A model generated the notes under the pieces. That model did no database searches, was not told the DNA's origin, and worked only from the letters and a program-made list of their open reading frames with translations. DNA of 64,000 nt, from contig NZ_OZ026542.1 in assembly GCF_964020115.1 (NCBI RefSeq), positions 1,426,001 to 1,490,000 on the forward strand. The letters run 5' to 3'. Below are positions 20,436-28,224 of the stretch, one piece after another (the first letter of the stretch is position 1; each line of letters begins with the position of its first letter). The translations under genes and the position numbers were made by a program. The stretch comes from Candidatus Regiella endosymbiont of Tuberolachnus salignus (lineage in GTDB: Bacteria; Pseudomonadota; Gammaproteobacteria; Enterobacterales; Enterobacteriaceae).

Positions 20436-21680
20436 TTAAGGGAAATCTGTTTTTTTTTCTTCAACGGTCTCCTCTAAAGTTTGGTCTTTCGCTGTTTCCA
20501 TATTACGCAAATAACGCTCAAATAGACTAAAGAGTAGTGGATTGAGCATAATGGAAAGGATCGAACTGGCCAGTACCAGATTTCGACCATATTCAGACAA
20601 TAAACCGAGAGAGACCCCTAATCCCGCTAAAATAAATGCGAACTCACCAATTTGCGCTAAACTCGCCGAAATCGTTAGAGCTGTGCGTTTTGAGTGACCA
20701 AATAAACGAACAAGTATAAATGCTACAATTGATTTTCCAAATATGATAATACTCAACGCAGCAATAATCGCTAAGGGTTCACGCACTAAGATTACCGGGT
20801 CAAGTAGCATGCCAACGGAGACAAAAAATAATACTGCGAAGGCATCACGTAGCGGTAAGGTATCCTGAGCGGCTCGGTGGCTAAGTTCAGATTCATTCAA
20901 TACCATACCAGCAAAGAAGGCACCCAACGCGAAGGAGACATCAAACAGGCCTACTGCACCATAGGCAATTCCTAGCGCAAGCACCAACACAGCCAGTGTG
21001 AACAGTTCACGTGAGCCAGTGCACGCAGTTTTAGCCAAGATCCAAGGAACCAGGCGGCGGCCAACAACAATCATTAATGTGATGAAAGCGATGACCTTAC
21101 CGATAGTAATAGCCAATTCGGTAAACAATTGCTGAGTACTGCTATTTTCGTTCCCTAAGACACCGGAAAAAGCGGGCAGTAGTACTAACGTTAGCACCAT
21201 AACCAAATCTTCTACGATTAACCAACCAATAGCTATTTGCCCACGTTGGCTATCAATCAGTTGCCGTTCTTCCAAAGCGCGTAGTAAGACTACTGTGCTG
21301 GCTGTCGATAAACATAAGCCGAATACCAGCCCCGTCACATGATCCCAACCTAATAAATGCGATAGACCAATCCCCAACAGGGTAGCGACAATAATTTGAG
21401 CGATGGCTCCGGGAATGGCGATAGATTTTACTGCCAGGAGATCGTTAAGAGAAAAATGGAGCCCAACGCCAAACATTAACAAAATCACACCAATATCTGC
21501 CAGTTCTGGCGCTAACGAGAGATCAGCAATGAAACCTGGCGTGAAAGGTCCAACCAAAACCCCTGCGGTAAGGTACCCTACCAGAGGTGAAATGCGTAGG
21601 CGATGAGCCAGTGTTCCTAAGAAAAAGGCGACTACCAGGCCGCCAACTATCGTGGTGATTAATGGGGTTGAGTTGTGCAT
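20436..21680 (-). pseudogene. ybaL: YbaL-type cation:proton antiporter, missing its RCK domain
   Basis: The membrane part of a Kef/CPA2 monovalent cation:H+ antiporter. Residues 1-390 follow E. coli YbaL closely (LMFGVGLHFSLNDLLAVKS; STASTVVLLRALEERQLID; FFAGMVLNESELSHRAAQDT). E. coli YbaL has about 558 residues and ends in a TrkA-N nucleotide-binding regulatory domain; this frame stops at 414. After a run of eight A residues it reads TDFP-stop; with one A fewer it would continue QISLNLCNHSVLVGY, the start of that domain, which is then lost at about 20400 where the inverted-repeat arm begins. Either an inactive remnant or an unregulated antiporter core. Confidence 0.85.
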
Positions 21681-22286
21681 CCAGATTCCTCTGCCTTGCC
21701 ATGAGTATGAATATAACCCGCCGCTTATGATCGGTAAGTAATAACGCCAGTTGGTCTGTCAACAGCAATCGAATTTTGGGTCTTCCGCAAATTGTGTGGT
21801 GCGAGTTCTGCTCAGTTATAAAAAAATGGCTTCATTATCAAAGTTAATGGTGTTACCCGTTGGATGGAATGCTGTGGTTAATAAGATTTCTTCACACGTA
21901 TTGAAATCTTAATGACAGATTACCGTAGAACAGCAAGTTCTCCTAATTATGGCTACCGTTCCCAGCATAGACATGGTCACTATCAACATGTTATTCAACA
22001 TTCACCCTGTACCAATAATTCAGTCTTTCTGGTATTTAGTTATGTCATGTGGCAAAACGGCGAGAAGCAGAGTTGGCTGAAAAGCCTGATTATCTTTCAG
22101 GTTGCCCTCAAGATTGGGCAGCGTTCCCCAAACCAGGTAAATCCATAATTGTGGGTATTGGCGGGGGCTATGTTCGCAACAAAAATGATATAGGCGCTAA
22201 GGCATTAATGGATTCAATTAATTATTGCATTAATTATTTTTTAACATTATATTTACAATTATCTAGCATTGTAGAGGGTAAATATT
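21681..22286 (+). pseudogene. Intergenic region with a transposase relic
   Basis: In the frame across 22049-22190 the sequence reads DYLSGCPQDWAAFPKPG then IIVGIGGGYVRN, which resembles the VGIDGGYVR segment of ISKra4-type transposases. The upstream part (21912 on) is out of frame and unrecognisable. The AT-rich 22190-22286 segment, with repeated ATTAATT motifs, should hold the promoter of the following effector gene. No other gene is seen. Confidence 0.4.
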
Positions 22287-23384
22287 ATGTCACTGATTAT
22301 TCAAGGCGCAACTTACCTGCCATTTAACATCGTTATTAGTGAAAAAAGACTCAAACGTGCTATTTATGGTTCTTCGAAAGAAGATGCTATAAAAATGGGG
22401 GTCTGGGGCAAAATTAAGGACTGGGTTTGTAGGAATAAAAAAAGTAAAGCACTGAAGAAGATTTATGATTTGACGCATAATGATCATGAACCGAATACTG
22501 AATCAGCATTGAAAACAATAACTTCTTTTTACCAACTTAAAGAAATGATCTATCCTGGTTTTCAGGATAGATTTCAAGCGTCTGTCACAGAAAACGAAGA
22601 TGATACTTACACCTTTACCTTTTCTATAAAAGATGCAATGGATGAACGCAAGTTGGTGTATGGGAATTTTGAAAAGGATGTTCATGCTTTTTCTGCAAGA
22701 AAATTAACCAATAACAGTGAGTTTTTAGACACCAGTAACGTTTCTCGTGAGGGCGTTGATGCCGCCTTAGCTAAGGTGGCTTACAATATTGCTCTAGATA
22801 AACTGGAAGGGATTTCTTCGCCAAATCAGGACAGGTTATATCTACATTTACTCAGTAAACGAACAAAACAAAAAATGGAGCTTGATCAACGTCTAGCTCA
22901 GGAGTGGATTACGTTGCAAATGAAATGTTTTGATTATTATGCCCTGCAACGTTCCTCTCTGGACTCCATTGAGGGTATGGATCTAACAAAGACAATAGGA
23001 ACGGAAAATGAATGGATCTATGACTTTGCTAGATCAATGAGCAGTATTAAAAGAAACATACAAAAACCGCTAGCTGAAAAATTTAATAACAAAACTAACA
23101 GGCTGTATGATGAACCCATATATGCAGAAATTACTGATTTAAAAGTAGATCATTCTGAACGAACTGATAAGCCCCTCCGTGCAATGACATCACAATCAGA
23201 CGCTTCAAAACTTTCGGTTATAAAATACTATGCAGGATCCGTAAATGGCGACATCTACGCAACAGTGAACAAGAAAAATAGCGAAGAATCAGAATTATTA
23301 AAAAGCATTAAAGATCATATAATTAAGAACCCTAAAGAATTTCCAGCAGCTTATGAATATATTAGATTAGGAAAGGGTATATAG
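22287..23384 (+). CDS. Candidate T3SS effector: SifA/SseJ-like N-terminal domain plus EPIYA motif
   Basis: 365 residues, no signal peptide. Residues 1-120 resemble the shared N-terminal translocation domain of Salmonella effectors SifA, SifB, SseJ, SseI and SspH2. SLIIQGATYLP parallels their PITIGNGFL-type start. WGKIKDWV at 40-47 corresponds to the WEKIKDFF translocation motif. LKEMIYPGFQDRFQ at 84-97 matches SifA LKELACASQRDRFQ. The C-terminal 250 residues are not SifA or an SseJ lipase. They contain EPIYAEI (276-282, Tyr279) and GDIYATV (321-327, Tyr324), which look like EPIYA-type sites that host kinases phosphorylate in effectors such as CagA. The start follows GAGGG 10 bp upstream. Secretion and phosphorylation are inferred. 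Confidence 0.7.
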   Translation: MSLIIQGATYLPFNIVISEKRLKRAIYGSSKEDAIKMGVWGKIKDWVCRNKKSKALKKIYDLTHNDHEPNTESALKTITSFYQLKEMIYPGFQDRFQASVTENEDDTYTFTFSIKDAMDERKLVYGNFEKDVHAFSARKLTNNSEFLDTSNVSREGVDAALAKVAYNIALDKLEGISSPNQDRLYLHLLSKRTKQKMELDQRLAQEWITLQMKCFDYYALQRSSLDSIEGMDLTKTIGTENEWIYDFARSMSSIKRNIQKPLAEKFNNKTNRLYDEPIYAEITDLKVDHSERTDKPLRAMTSQSDASKLSVIKYYAGSVNGDIYATVNKKNSEESELLKSIKDHIIKNPKEFPAAYEYIRLGKGI

Positions 23385-23489
23385 CTGGATAAATTTTCAA
23401 AACTTACTCTGCGTCGCCACGGTGCGCCAGAGATCAGCATCGGTAAAAGTGCTGCCAATACGATAGCATTAGCCAGTGTCAATTTGTAA
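23385..23489 (+). pseudogene. IS6-family transposase C-terminal or internal fragment
   Basis: One frame reads KLTLRRHGAPEISIGKSAAN then TIALASVNL-stop. This resembles the catalytic-domain segment RxHGxPxxIxIDKSGAN of IS6-family (IS26-like) transposases, with the catalytic aspartate replaced by glycine. Too short to be active. The assignment rests on pattern memory. Confidence 0.45.
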
Positions 23490-23794
23490 AAGAAAAGATC
23501 ATAGTCGTAAAAAACCACTCAAAAAAATCATCTTTCATTATACCCTGGAGACAACTAGCTTGAAAAACAGCGCCTTAATACGTTACGTTCTGTGATTATG
23601 ATCCGCCTATTTTTATTAAAAATTCGCTGGTATTCAATGGATAGGTGATATTACTAACATGAGTTCTTATCACGAAAAGTCTACAGAACTGAAAATAGGG
23701 TGAGAGCAGGCTGTTTAATACAGAAAAAATATTGAAATGAAGACCAAGAACTATCTTTTAACCTTTTTTGCCAAACTTTGAATATATTATTTGT
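23490..23794. other. Intergenic region without a recognised gene
   Basis: AT-rich, with no open frame, repeat or terminator that I can support. It separates the IS6-type relic from the broken permease gene. Confidence 0.5.
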
Positions 23795-24347
23795 TTAAGG
23801 CCGGATACGACAAATTTTGCAGCTAACGATATTTATAATCCAATAAAGAATGCTGGCAACAAGCAAGGAGTTAAGTGATGGAACACCCCAATCGAGAGCC
23901 AGTCCGACCGCACTCCCTAAAATCGAAGAGACAATCGCAGGCCACCCGATCAGAGGCGTAGAGAGGGTATTTGAGACCCTGTGCGAAAACAGCATTTTGC
24001 ACACCGAACCAGCCTAACAAACTCACTGCAATCACCATGCCTACAAATACTGAGCCCAAGCGGCCAAAACCACACCAACGTGCTAATAAGCTGCTTGATA
24101 ATCCTTCACGCATCCCCGCAAATCCAAGCCCGATAGTAACAAATCCGAAAATGAGACTGCCAAGAAAAATAGATAAAAAGGCATGGCTTAGTGTCATGGA
24201 ATGTCCTAATATCGCGCCTAGCATAAATTGATCTAATGCGGTCAGCATACCCATGTAAACTAACGTTACGCTGATAAAAGGAAATCTCATCGTTGTAGGT
24301 ACACGGCTAACAGTATAATTATTGTCATTAATAATATTTTTATTCAT
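23795..24347 (-). pseudogene. codB: Cytosine/purine permease (CodB-like), internally deleted
   Basis: The first ~125 residues (VPTTMRFPFISVTLVYMG; FLGSLIFGFVTIGLGFAGM; SSSLLARWCGFGRLGSVF; LGWFGVQNAVFAQGL) match the N-terminal third of NCS1-family cytosine permeases. The frame then shifts near 23960. In another frame AVGLALDWGVPSLNSLLVAS then ILYWIINI matches the last helix of CodB. The middle ~250 residues are missing, so this is an internal deletion with a frameshift. The gene is divergent from a LuxR-type regulator. Confidence 0.75.
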
Positions 24348-24533
24348 TTTTTCTTAATCTCTTTTAAAAAAATAATTATTATTAATATAAATTAATTTTA
24401 TAGTATTTTATATGATAATAAAATACAAGGTAATTGTGTTCTATTATATTAAAAAATAATAAGTCAGTGTTAGTATAGAAATAATAATTTTACTTATTAC
24501 TAAAATTAAATATGGATGCAATTTTGAAAAAAA

Positions 24534-25217
24534 ATGCCAGAAATTTCCACAGAACAGCTCAATTCTCTTATTTTTTCTATAGATAGTTTTAATGAAGCTT
24601 GGGGAATAAAAAATTTACAATCACAGCATCTGCACATGAATCAGGCTGCCTTAAATTTCACAGGTATACCCTCTAACTTTAATATTGAAGGGAAATTGGA
24701 TCATGAATGTCCTGTCCCCTGGGCGGAATTAGCGCCAGAATTACAAGACCACGATAGACGTGCTGAAAAGACTGGAAGAAGTGTCAGTATTATTGAAACC
24801 CATTTTTGGAATAATGGAGAATCCATTCAGCCTTATTTTTGTGAAAAATTTCCAGTCTACAATAAAGATAAACAGTGCGTAGCGACGGTTTGGCATGCCA
24901 GGAAATTTAACTTTTTATCTCCATTGGAATTTATTGATAAACGTTCTCCATCTGTATTAATACTAGAACCTCCTAATGATCTATTTACAAAATCAGAATT
25001 GAGGTTAATTTTTTTTGCAGTAAATAGATTATGCTGCAAGGAAATAGCCAAAAAACTTGAACTATCTCATCGGACAGTAGAAAATCGACTGCTCATCATA
25101 TATCAAAAAGTAGGAGTTAATTCATTACATCAATTTATAGCATATTGCAAACATACCGGTTTTGATAAATACATTCCTGCTGAACTTATTTCTAAAGGTG
25201 TTCTCTTCATTTCATGA
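24534..25217 (+). CDS. LuxR-family transcriptional regulator with PAS-like sensor
   Basis: 227 residues. The C-terminal helix-turn-helix (about 148-208) reads FTKSELRLIFFAVN then KEIAKKLELSHRTVENRL, the standard LuxR/GerE DNA-binding motif. The N-terminal part (NFTGIPSNFNIEGKLDHE; WHARKFNFLSPLEFIDK) resembles PAS-type sensors of enterobacterial LuxR proteins, not an acyl-homoserine-lactone domain. The start ATG at 24534 is preceded by an A-rich run and a weak ribosome-binding site; an upstream ATG at 24512 is in another frame and would need slippage in the A8 run to join. Divergent from the codB relic, which it may once have controlled. Confidence 0.75.
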   Translation: MPEISTEQLNSLIFSIDSFNEAWGIKNLQSQHLHMNQAALNFTGIPSNFNIEGKLDHECPVPWAELAPELQDHDRRAEKTGRSVSIIETHFWNNGESIQPYFCEKFPVYNKDKQCVATVWHARKFNFLSPLEFIDKRSPSVLILEPPNDLFTKSELRLIFFAVNRLCCKEIAKKLELSHRTVENRLLIIYQKVGVNSLHQFIAYCKHTGFDKYIPAELISKGVLFIS

Positions 25218-25282
25218 AGCGTTCAAAAAACGGCGAGACCATGAGGTAGTTCATCACCATTAATTTGACTAAATATATTGTA

Positions 25283-25711
25283 TTATGCTGTGGGTGTTAG
25301 CTGAGGTGGTAGTTTTTTGGATAAAAAATAGCGGGTATATTTGTGCACAAAACCTGATAGTTCCCCGTACTCACGGTATCCCCGTTTGTGATAAAACCCC
25401 TGCGCTTGGAAGCTAAAAGTGTCGACATAAGCAAAATGACAACCACGATTGGCGGCTTCTTTCTCTGCTTTCTCCATTAATTGCTTACCAAAACCCTTCT
25501 TACGGTGGTGTTTATCTACCCATAGATACTGGATTTCAAGACCTCCCTACCACGTTCTAGCTATTAATCCGGCGATAATTTTACCTTTATCGCTTTTCCT
25601 CGTGACAACTAAAGACCGAATGTCTACGGCATTATACTGCGCGTTATGCTCCCAGAGTTGATCTATGATAAATTTTTCTTCCTGTTCATTAGGTTTGTCA
25701 CTAAAACACAT
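25283..25711 (-). pseudogene. GNAT acetyltransferase with an internal amber codon
   Basis: Reading from an ATG at 25711 (after AGAGGT) the frame encodes a GNAT-fold protein: YLWVDKHHRKKGFGKQLMEKA is the acetyl-CoA-binding motif A region, and FYHKRGYREYGELSGF is the usual C-terminal strand. Codon 55 (25547-25549) is TAG, in the context ARTW-stop-GGLEIQYLW, most simply a mutated tryptophan codon. The rest is intact to 143 codons, so decay is recent. Restart at the methionine at 25477 would lack the cofactor site. Confidence 0.75.
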
Positions 25712-26200
25712 ATTTACCTCTTAATTGTAATGAGACTATTTTCGTCAATAACCGGTATTCGGAATAATCCTAACTGGCAATCATCGAAATTTTGATCAGA
25801 ACTATTCAGGTCTTTTTGCTCGATCATATAAAAAATTATTAATATAAGTATAAAATTTTTACACTATACGATAATAGTATTTTTTGCCAAAAGAAGCTTG
25901 TTAATACACAGATAGTTAAATGTTTTTCATTATGAATGATGAAATATTGAGAATAGGAACATTATTTATTTTATATTTTAGCAAGAGTAAAATTCACTCT
26001 AATAATAATGTATGTAAGTAGTACTGTTGTATCACAGCAGGGTATGAGTAAATCATAATTATGGCTTACTTAATTAAACACTATTAATTGTGTGTAAATA
26101 ATGAAGGCCAGAGATGAAATACTAAAAAATAATTTTTATGAAATTTTATATCTGTTAATAATGGAATCGGCATGTATAAATATAAACTAAAAATACATGA

Positions 26201-26419
26201 GTGAACTTTAAGGATGGGAGAGTGAAAGTAAATATTGAGGCAACCGAGACAGGGACAATGGTCACTGTTAAAATATCAGCCACCGCAAATAGTTTATTAA
26301 CTATCAGCGCACTTAAATCTAAAAGAAGCAAAAAATGTGAATCTGAATTGAGGCTAGAAGATCACTTACGAAAATTTTCATCTATATCTGAAATCGGTGT
26401 CACAGAAAAAAGAGAGTAG
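26201..26419 (+). CDS. Small conserved protein in the inverted-repeat arm (copy 2)
   Basis: 72 residues, GTG start, VNFKDGRVKVNIEATETG. It shares the central ISATANSLLTISALKSKRSK segment and RLEDHLRKFSS with the product at 19684-19926 and differs mainly at the C-terminus. The family is unknown. As in the other copy a short MYKYKLKI frame overlaps its start. Confidence 0.45.
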   Translation: MNFKDGRVKVNIEATETGTMVTVKISATANSLLTISALKSKRSKKCESELRLEDHLRKFSSISEIGVTEKRE

Positions 26420-26470
26420 TGATTGAGTGGGGTTGACTGGCTATGACCGATATTAAAGGAGGGCGTCGTG

Positions 26471-26605
26471 ATGAGTAACCGACAAAATAGAGCGAGAAAA
26501 TGCGCGTTAAAAGATAAAATAGTAGCGGCCACGCGAAATGAAAAGAAAATAAAGAAAGCCAGAAAACCGCTATTTGCTCAGTATAAAATAAAACGCCTTT
26601 CCTAG
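26471..26605 (+). CDS. Very basic 44-residue protein
   Basis: ATG preceded by an AAAGGAGGGCG ribosome-binding site at ideal spacing. The product (MSNRQNRARKCALKDKI, then RNEKKIKKARKPLFAQYK) is extremely rich in lysine and arginine and could bind nucleic acid. No family is recognised. It is present only in the right arm of the inverted repeat. Confidence 0.4.
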   Translation: MSNRQNRARKCALKDKIVAATRNEKKIKKARKPLFAQYKIKRLS

Positions 26606-26625
26606 ATTAGGATATATTGAATATT

Positions 26626-26775
26626 ATGAATAGAAAATTAATTTTACTGTCTATTTTACTAACTAACATGATTCTAGCCCATTATTCATACGGAAAATTA
26701 TTACAAATCATAGTTGGGTTTGAAAAGCCATGGAGCGAAAACCTAGATGGTATTAGCGGCGACAGAGAGAGTTGA
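26626..26775 (+). CDS. Small exported protein, 49 residues
   Basis: MNRKLILLSILLTNMILAHYS forms a clear signal peptide, followed by a short mature part ending SENLDGISGDRES. It lies 20 bp after the basic 44-residue frame. No family recognised. The stop codon overlaps the point where the two inverted-repeat arms resume similarity. Confidence 0.35.
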   Translation: MNRKLILLSILLTNMILAHYSYGKLLQIIVGFEKPWSENLDGISGDRES

Positions 26776-26874
26776 TTTTTATTTTGTGACATAAATCATC
26801 AACGAAATAATAAAATAGCAACGCCCATGCAAAACCAGACCATCTTCCGTTTCCTCGTTAGCAATGTTCAGTGT

Positions 26875-26940
26875 GTGTCAATTATTCTATCGTCAATTGA
26901 GAATGATTTGGATGATTACCCCACACTTTTTATGCTCTCC
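26875..26940. repeat. 66-bp inverted repeat, left copy (pairs with 27874-27939)
   Basis: Reverse complement of 27874-27939 with about one mismatch; includes AATTATTCTATCGTCAATTG and TTTTTATGCTCTCC. The pair encloses the small lipoprotein gene and two short mobile elements. Confidence 0.85.
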
Positions 26941-27008
26941 ATTTAGCTTTCTCTATGAATGTGTTAGTGTCTAAGCTCTATTAAATTAAGAGCTAATAAG
27001 GTGATGTT

Positions 27009-27230
27009 TTGCGCTTGCTACTCCTGCTACTACTGCCAGTCAGCCTTATATCTTGCGCTCCATATGATTACGATGCACATCAGGATAAAAAACCAGTAAT
27101 GGTTGGCTCTTACCCAATATATTCTGTTGATGATAAAGGTAATTCAAGAAGAGATAGACGTATGGAGCGTATTCGAGACAAAGGGTGTGATGACAACAGC
27201 TCGGATTGCGGAAGACCTTTCGGCTGGTAA
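27009..27230 (+). CDS. Small putative lipoprotein
   Basis: 73 residues starting at a TTG codon preceded by AAGGTG. A leucine-rich signal peptide ends in a lipobox LISCAP, so the cysteine at residue 16 is probably lipidated. The mature part is short and charged (GNSRRDRRMERIRDKGCDDN) and has two further cysteines near the end. No family recognised. No close neighbours to share an operon. Confidence 0.55.
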   Translation: MRLLLLLLLPVSLISCAPYDYDAHQDKKPVMVGSYPIYSVDDKGNSRRDRRMERIRDKGCDDNSSDCGRPFGW

Positions 27231-27308
27231 CTTATTTTTCGAGTATCGATCATAATTCAACATTCTCTTGGAGTTTGGGTTAAATCAATTAACCCAAATC
27301 CCTGATAT

Positions 27309-27552
27309 GGCACTGTTAACAAAGTTAAATTATTGAATAACAAAGAATTTATAAAAATATTTAGGACACATAAAATAATGATGAGATAAAAATAATACTT
27401 TTTGTGATCGGCTTCATCATTGAGAGAATTCGCCGATCGCTGCCATAAAAAATCGATTCATCTGTTTTTTTAAAGAGGAACCGTTTATTTTGAATGTATT
27501 TAAATTATAATTATTTCAATAAGTTAAATGAATACACTTTGTTAACAGTGCC
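27309..27552. mobile_element. 244-bp non-coding element with IS6-like ends
   Basis: Bounded by a 16-base perfect inverted repeat, GGCACTGTTAACAAAG and CTTTGTTAACAGTGCC. IS6-family ends begin GGCACTGTTGCAAA, so this could be a MITE derived from an IS6-type element. It has no coding capacity. No 8-bp target duplication is evident. Confidence 0.6.
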
Positions 27553-27656
27553 ATGGCCGAATCAGTTTAATTTGATTCAAGGCAGAGGAGCGCAGACAGT
27601 ACAAATAGTACAGCAAGCGACGACAACACAAAATCAAATTAAACTGGTTTGGCCAT
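27553..27656. repeat. Repeat family 3 element (about 104 bp)
   Basis: Ends TGGCCGAATCAGTTTAATTT and AAATTAAACTGGTTTGGCCA are imperfect inverted repeats. The core contains AGTACAAATAGTACAGCAAG, reminiscent of the family 1B core. It directly abuts the IS6-like MITE. A second partial copy forms the gnd-recC junction. Confidence 0.7.
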
Positions 27657-28224
27657 AAGAGGGATCAGACTATGATCCATTAGTGTGATGACAACAGATT
27701 TTCCCCTAAATTTTGGTCACGGGTGAATAAACTCAGATTCACAGATAGCGTAGTTTCCCGCTCAGACGAAGGGCATGAAGGGATCATCTGCACTAATCGA
27801 GCGATATCATCACCGTTCATTTCATCTCTGCCCATCTTTATTTCTCGATTTGAAAATCGGGTGATTTGAAGTAGGAGAGCATAAAAAGTGCGGGGTAATC
27901 ATCCAAATCATTCTCAATTGACGATAGAATAATTGACACTATTTTAATGCATCTCAAGATGCTCATGATCTACTCCAAACACAATTTCATGGTGAGCTAA
28001 GAGAGCGAGTATTCAGATCTGAAAATCGATGGGCATATGGGAGAAAAGACAGATGAAAGCACTGGATTAGCGGGATAGAATTGCCTCGCACTTTTTTATA
28101 CTCTCTTATTTTTGTGCAAACCATTGCTGACATTGGCTTAAAGACAAATTCGACCGCCTTAAAAAAACCCGTAACCAGTTGTATGTCATCGGGACATAAC
28201 ATCCATTTATATGGAATCAACTAT

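Larger units (their letters stand above)
25735..26816 (+). repeat. Right arm of a large inverted repeat (pairs with 19592-20396)
   Basis: Matches the reverse complement of 19592-20396. Shared landmarks include TAACTGGCAATCATCGAAAT near the outer end, a long AT-rich non-coding stretch, the small open frame at 26201, and AAATCATCAACGAAATAATA near 26816. It carries about 280 bp not present in the left arm (26433-26760), with two additional small open frames. Confidence 0.85.
27231..28224. other. Gene-free stretch between the lipoprotein and MFS genes
   Basis: Contains two short elements listed separately (27309-27552 and 27553-27656) and the right copy of the 66-bp inverted repeat (27874-27939). 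An open frame on the minus strand at 27987-28220 has no recognisable protein features and overlaps the MFS upstream region; I do not call it a gene. Confidence 0.6.

Noticed and set aside
21912-22148. 78-residue open frame as an independent gene
   Set aside because: Only a later part in another frame resembles a transposase; the rest is unrecognisable, so it is treated as a relic.
27987-28220. 77-residue frame on the minus strand
   Set aside because: No ribosome-binding site or family features; overlaps the MFS upstream region.
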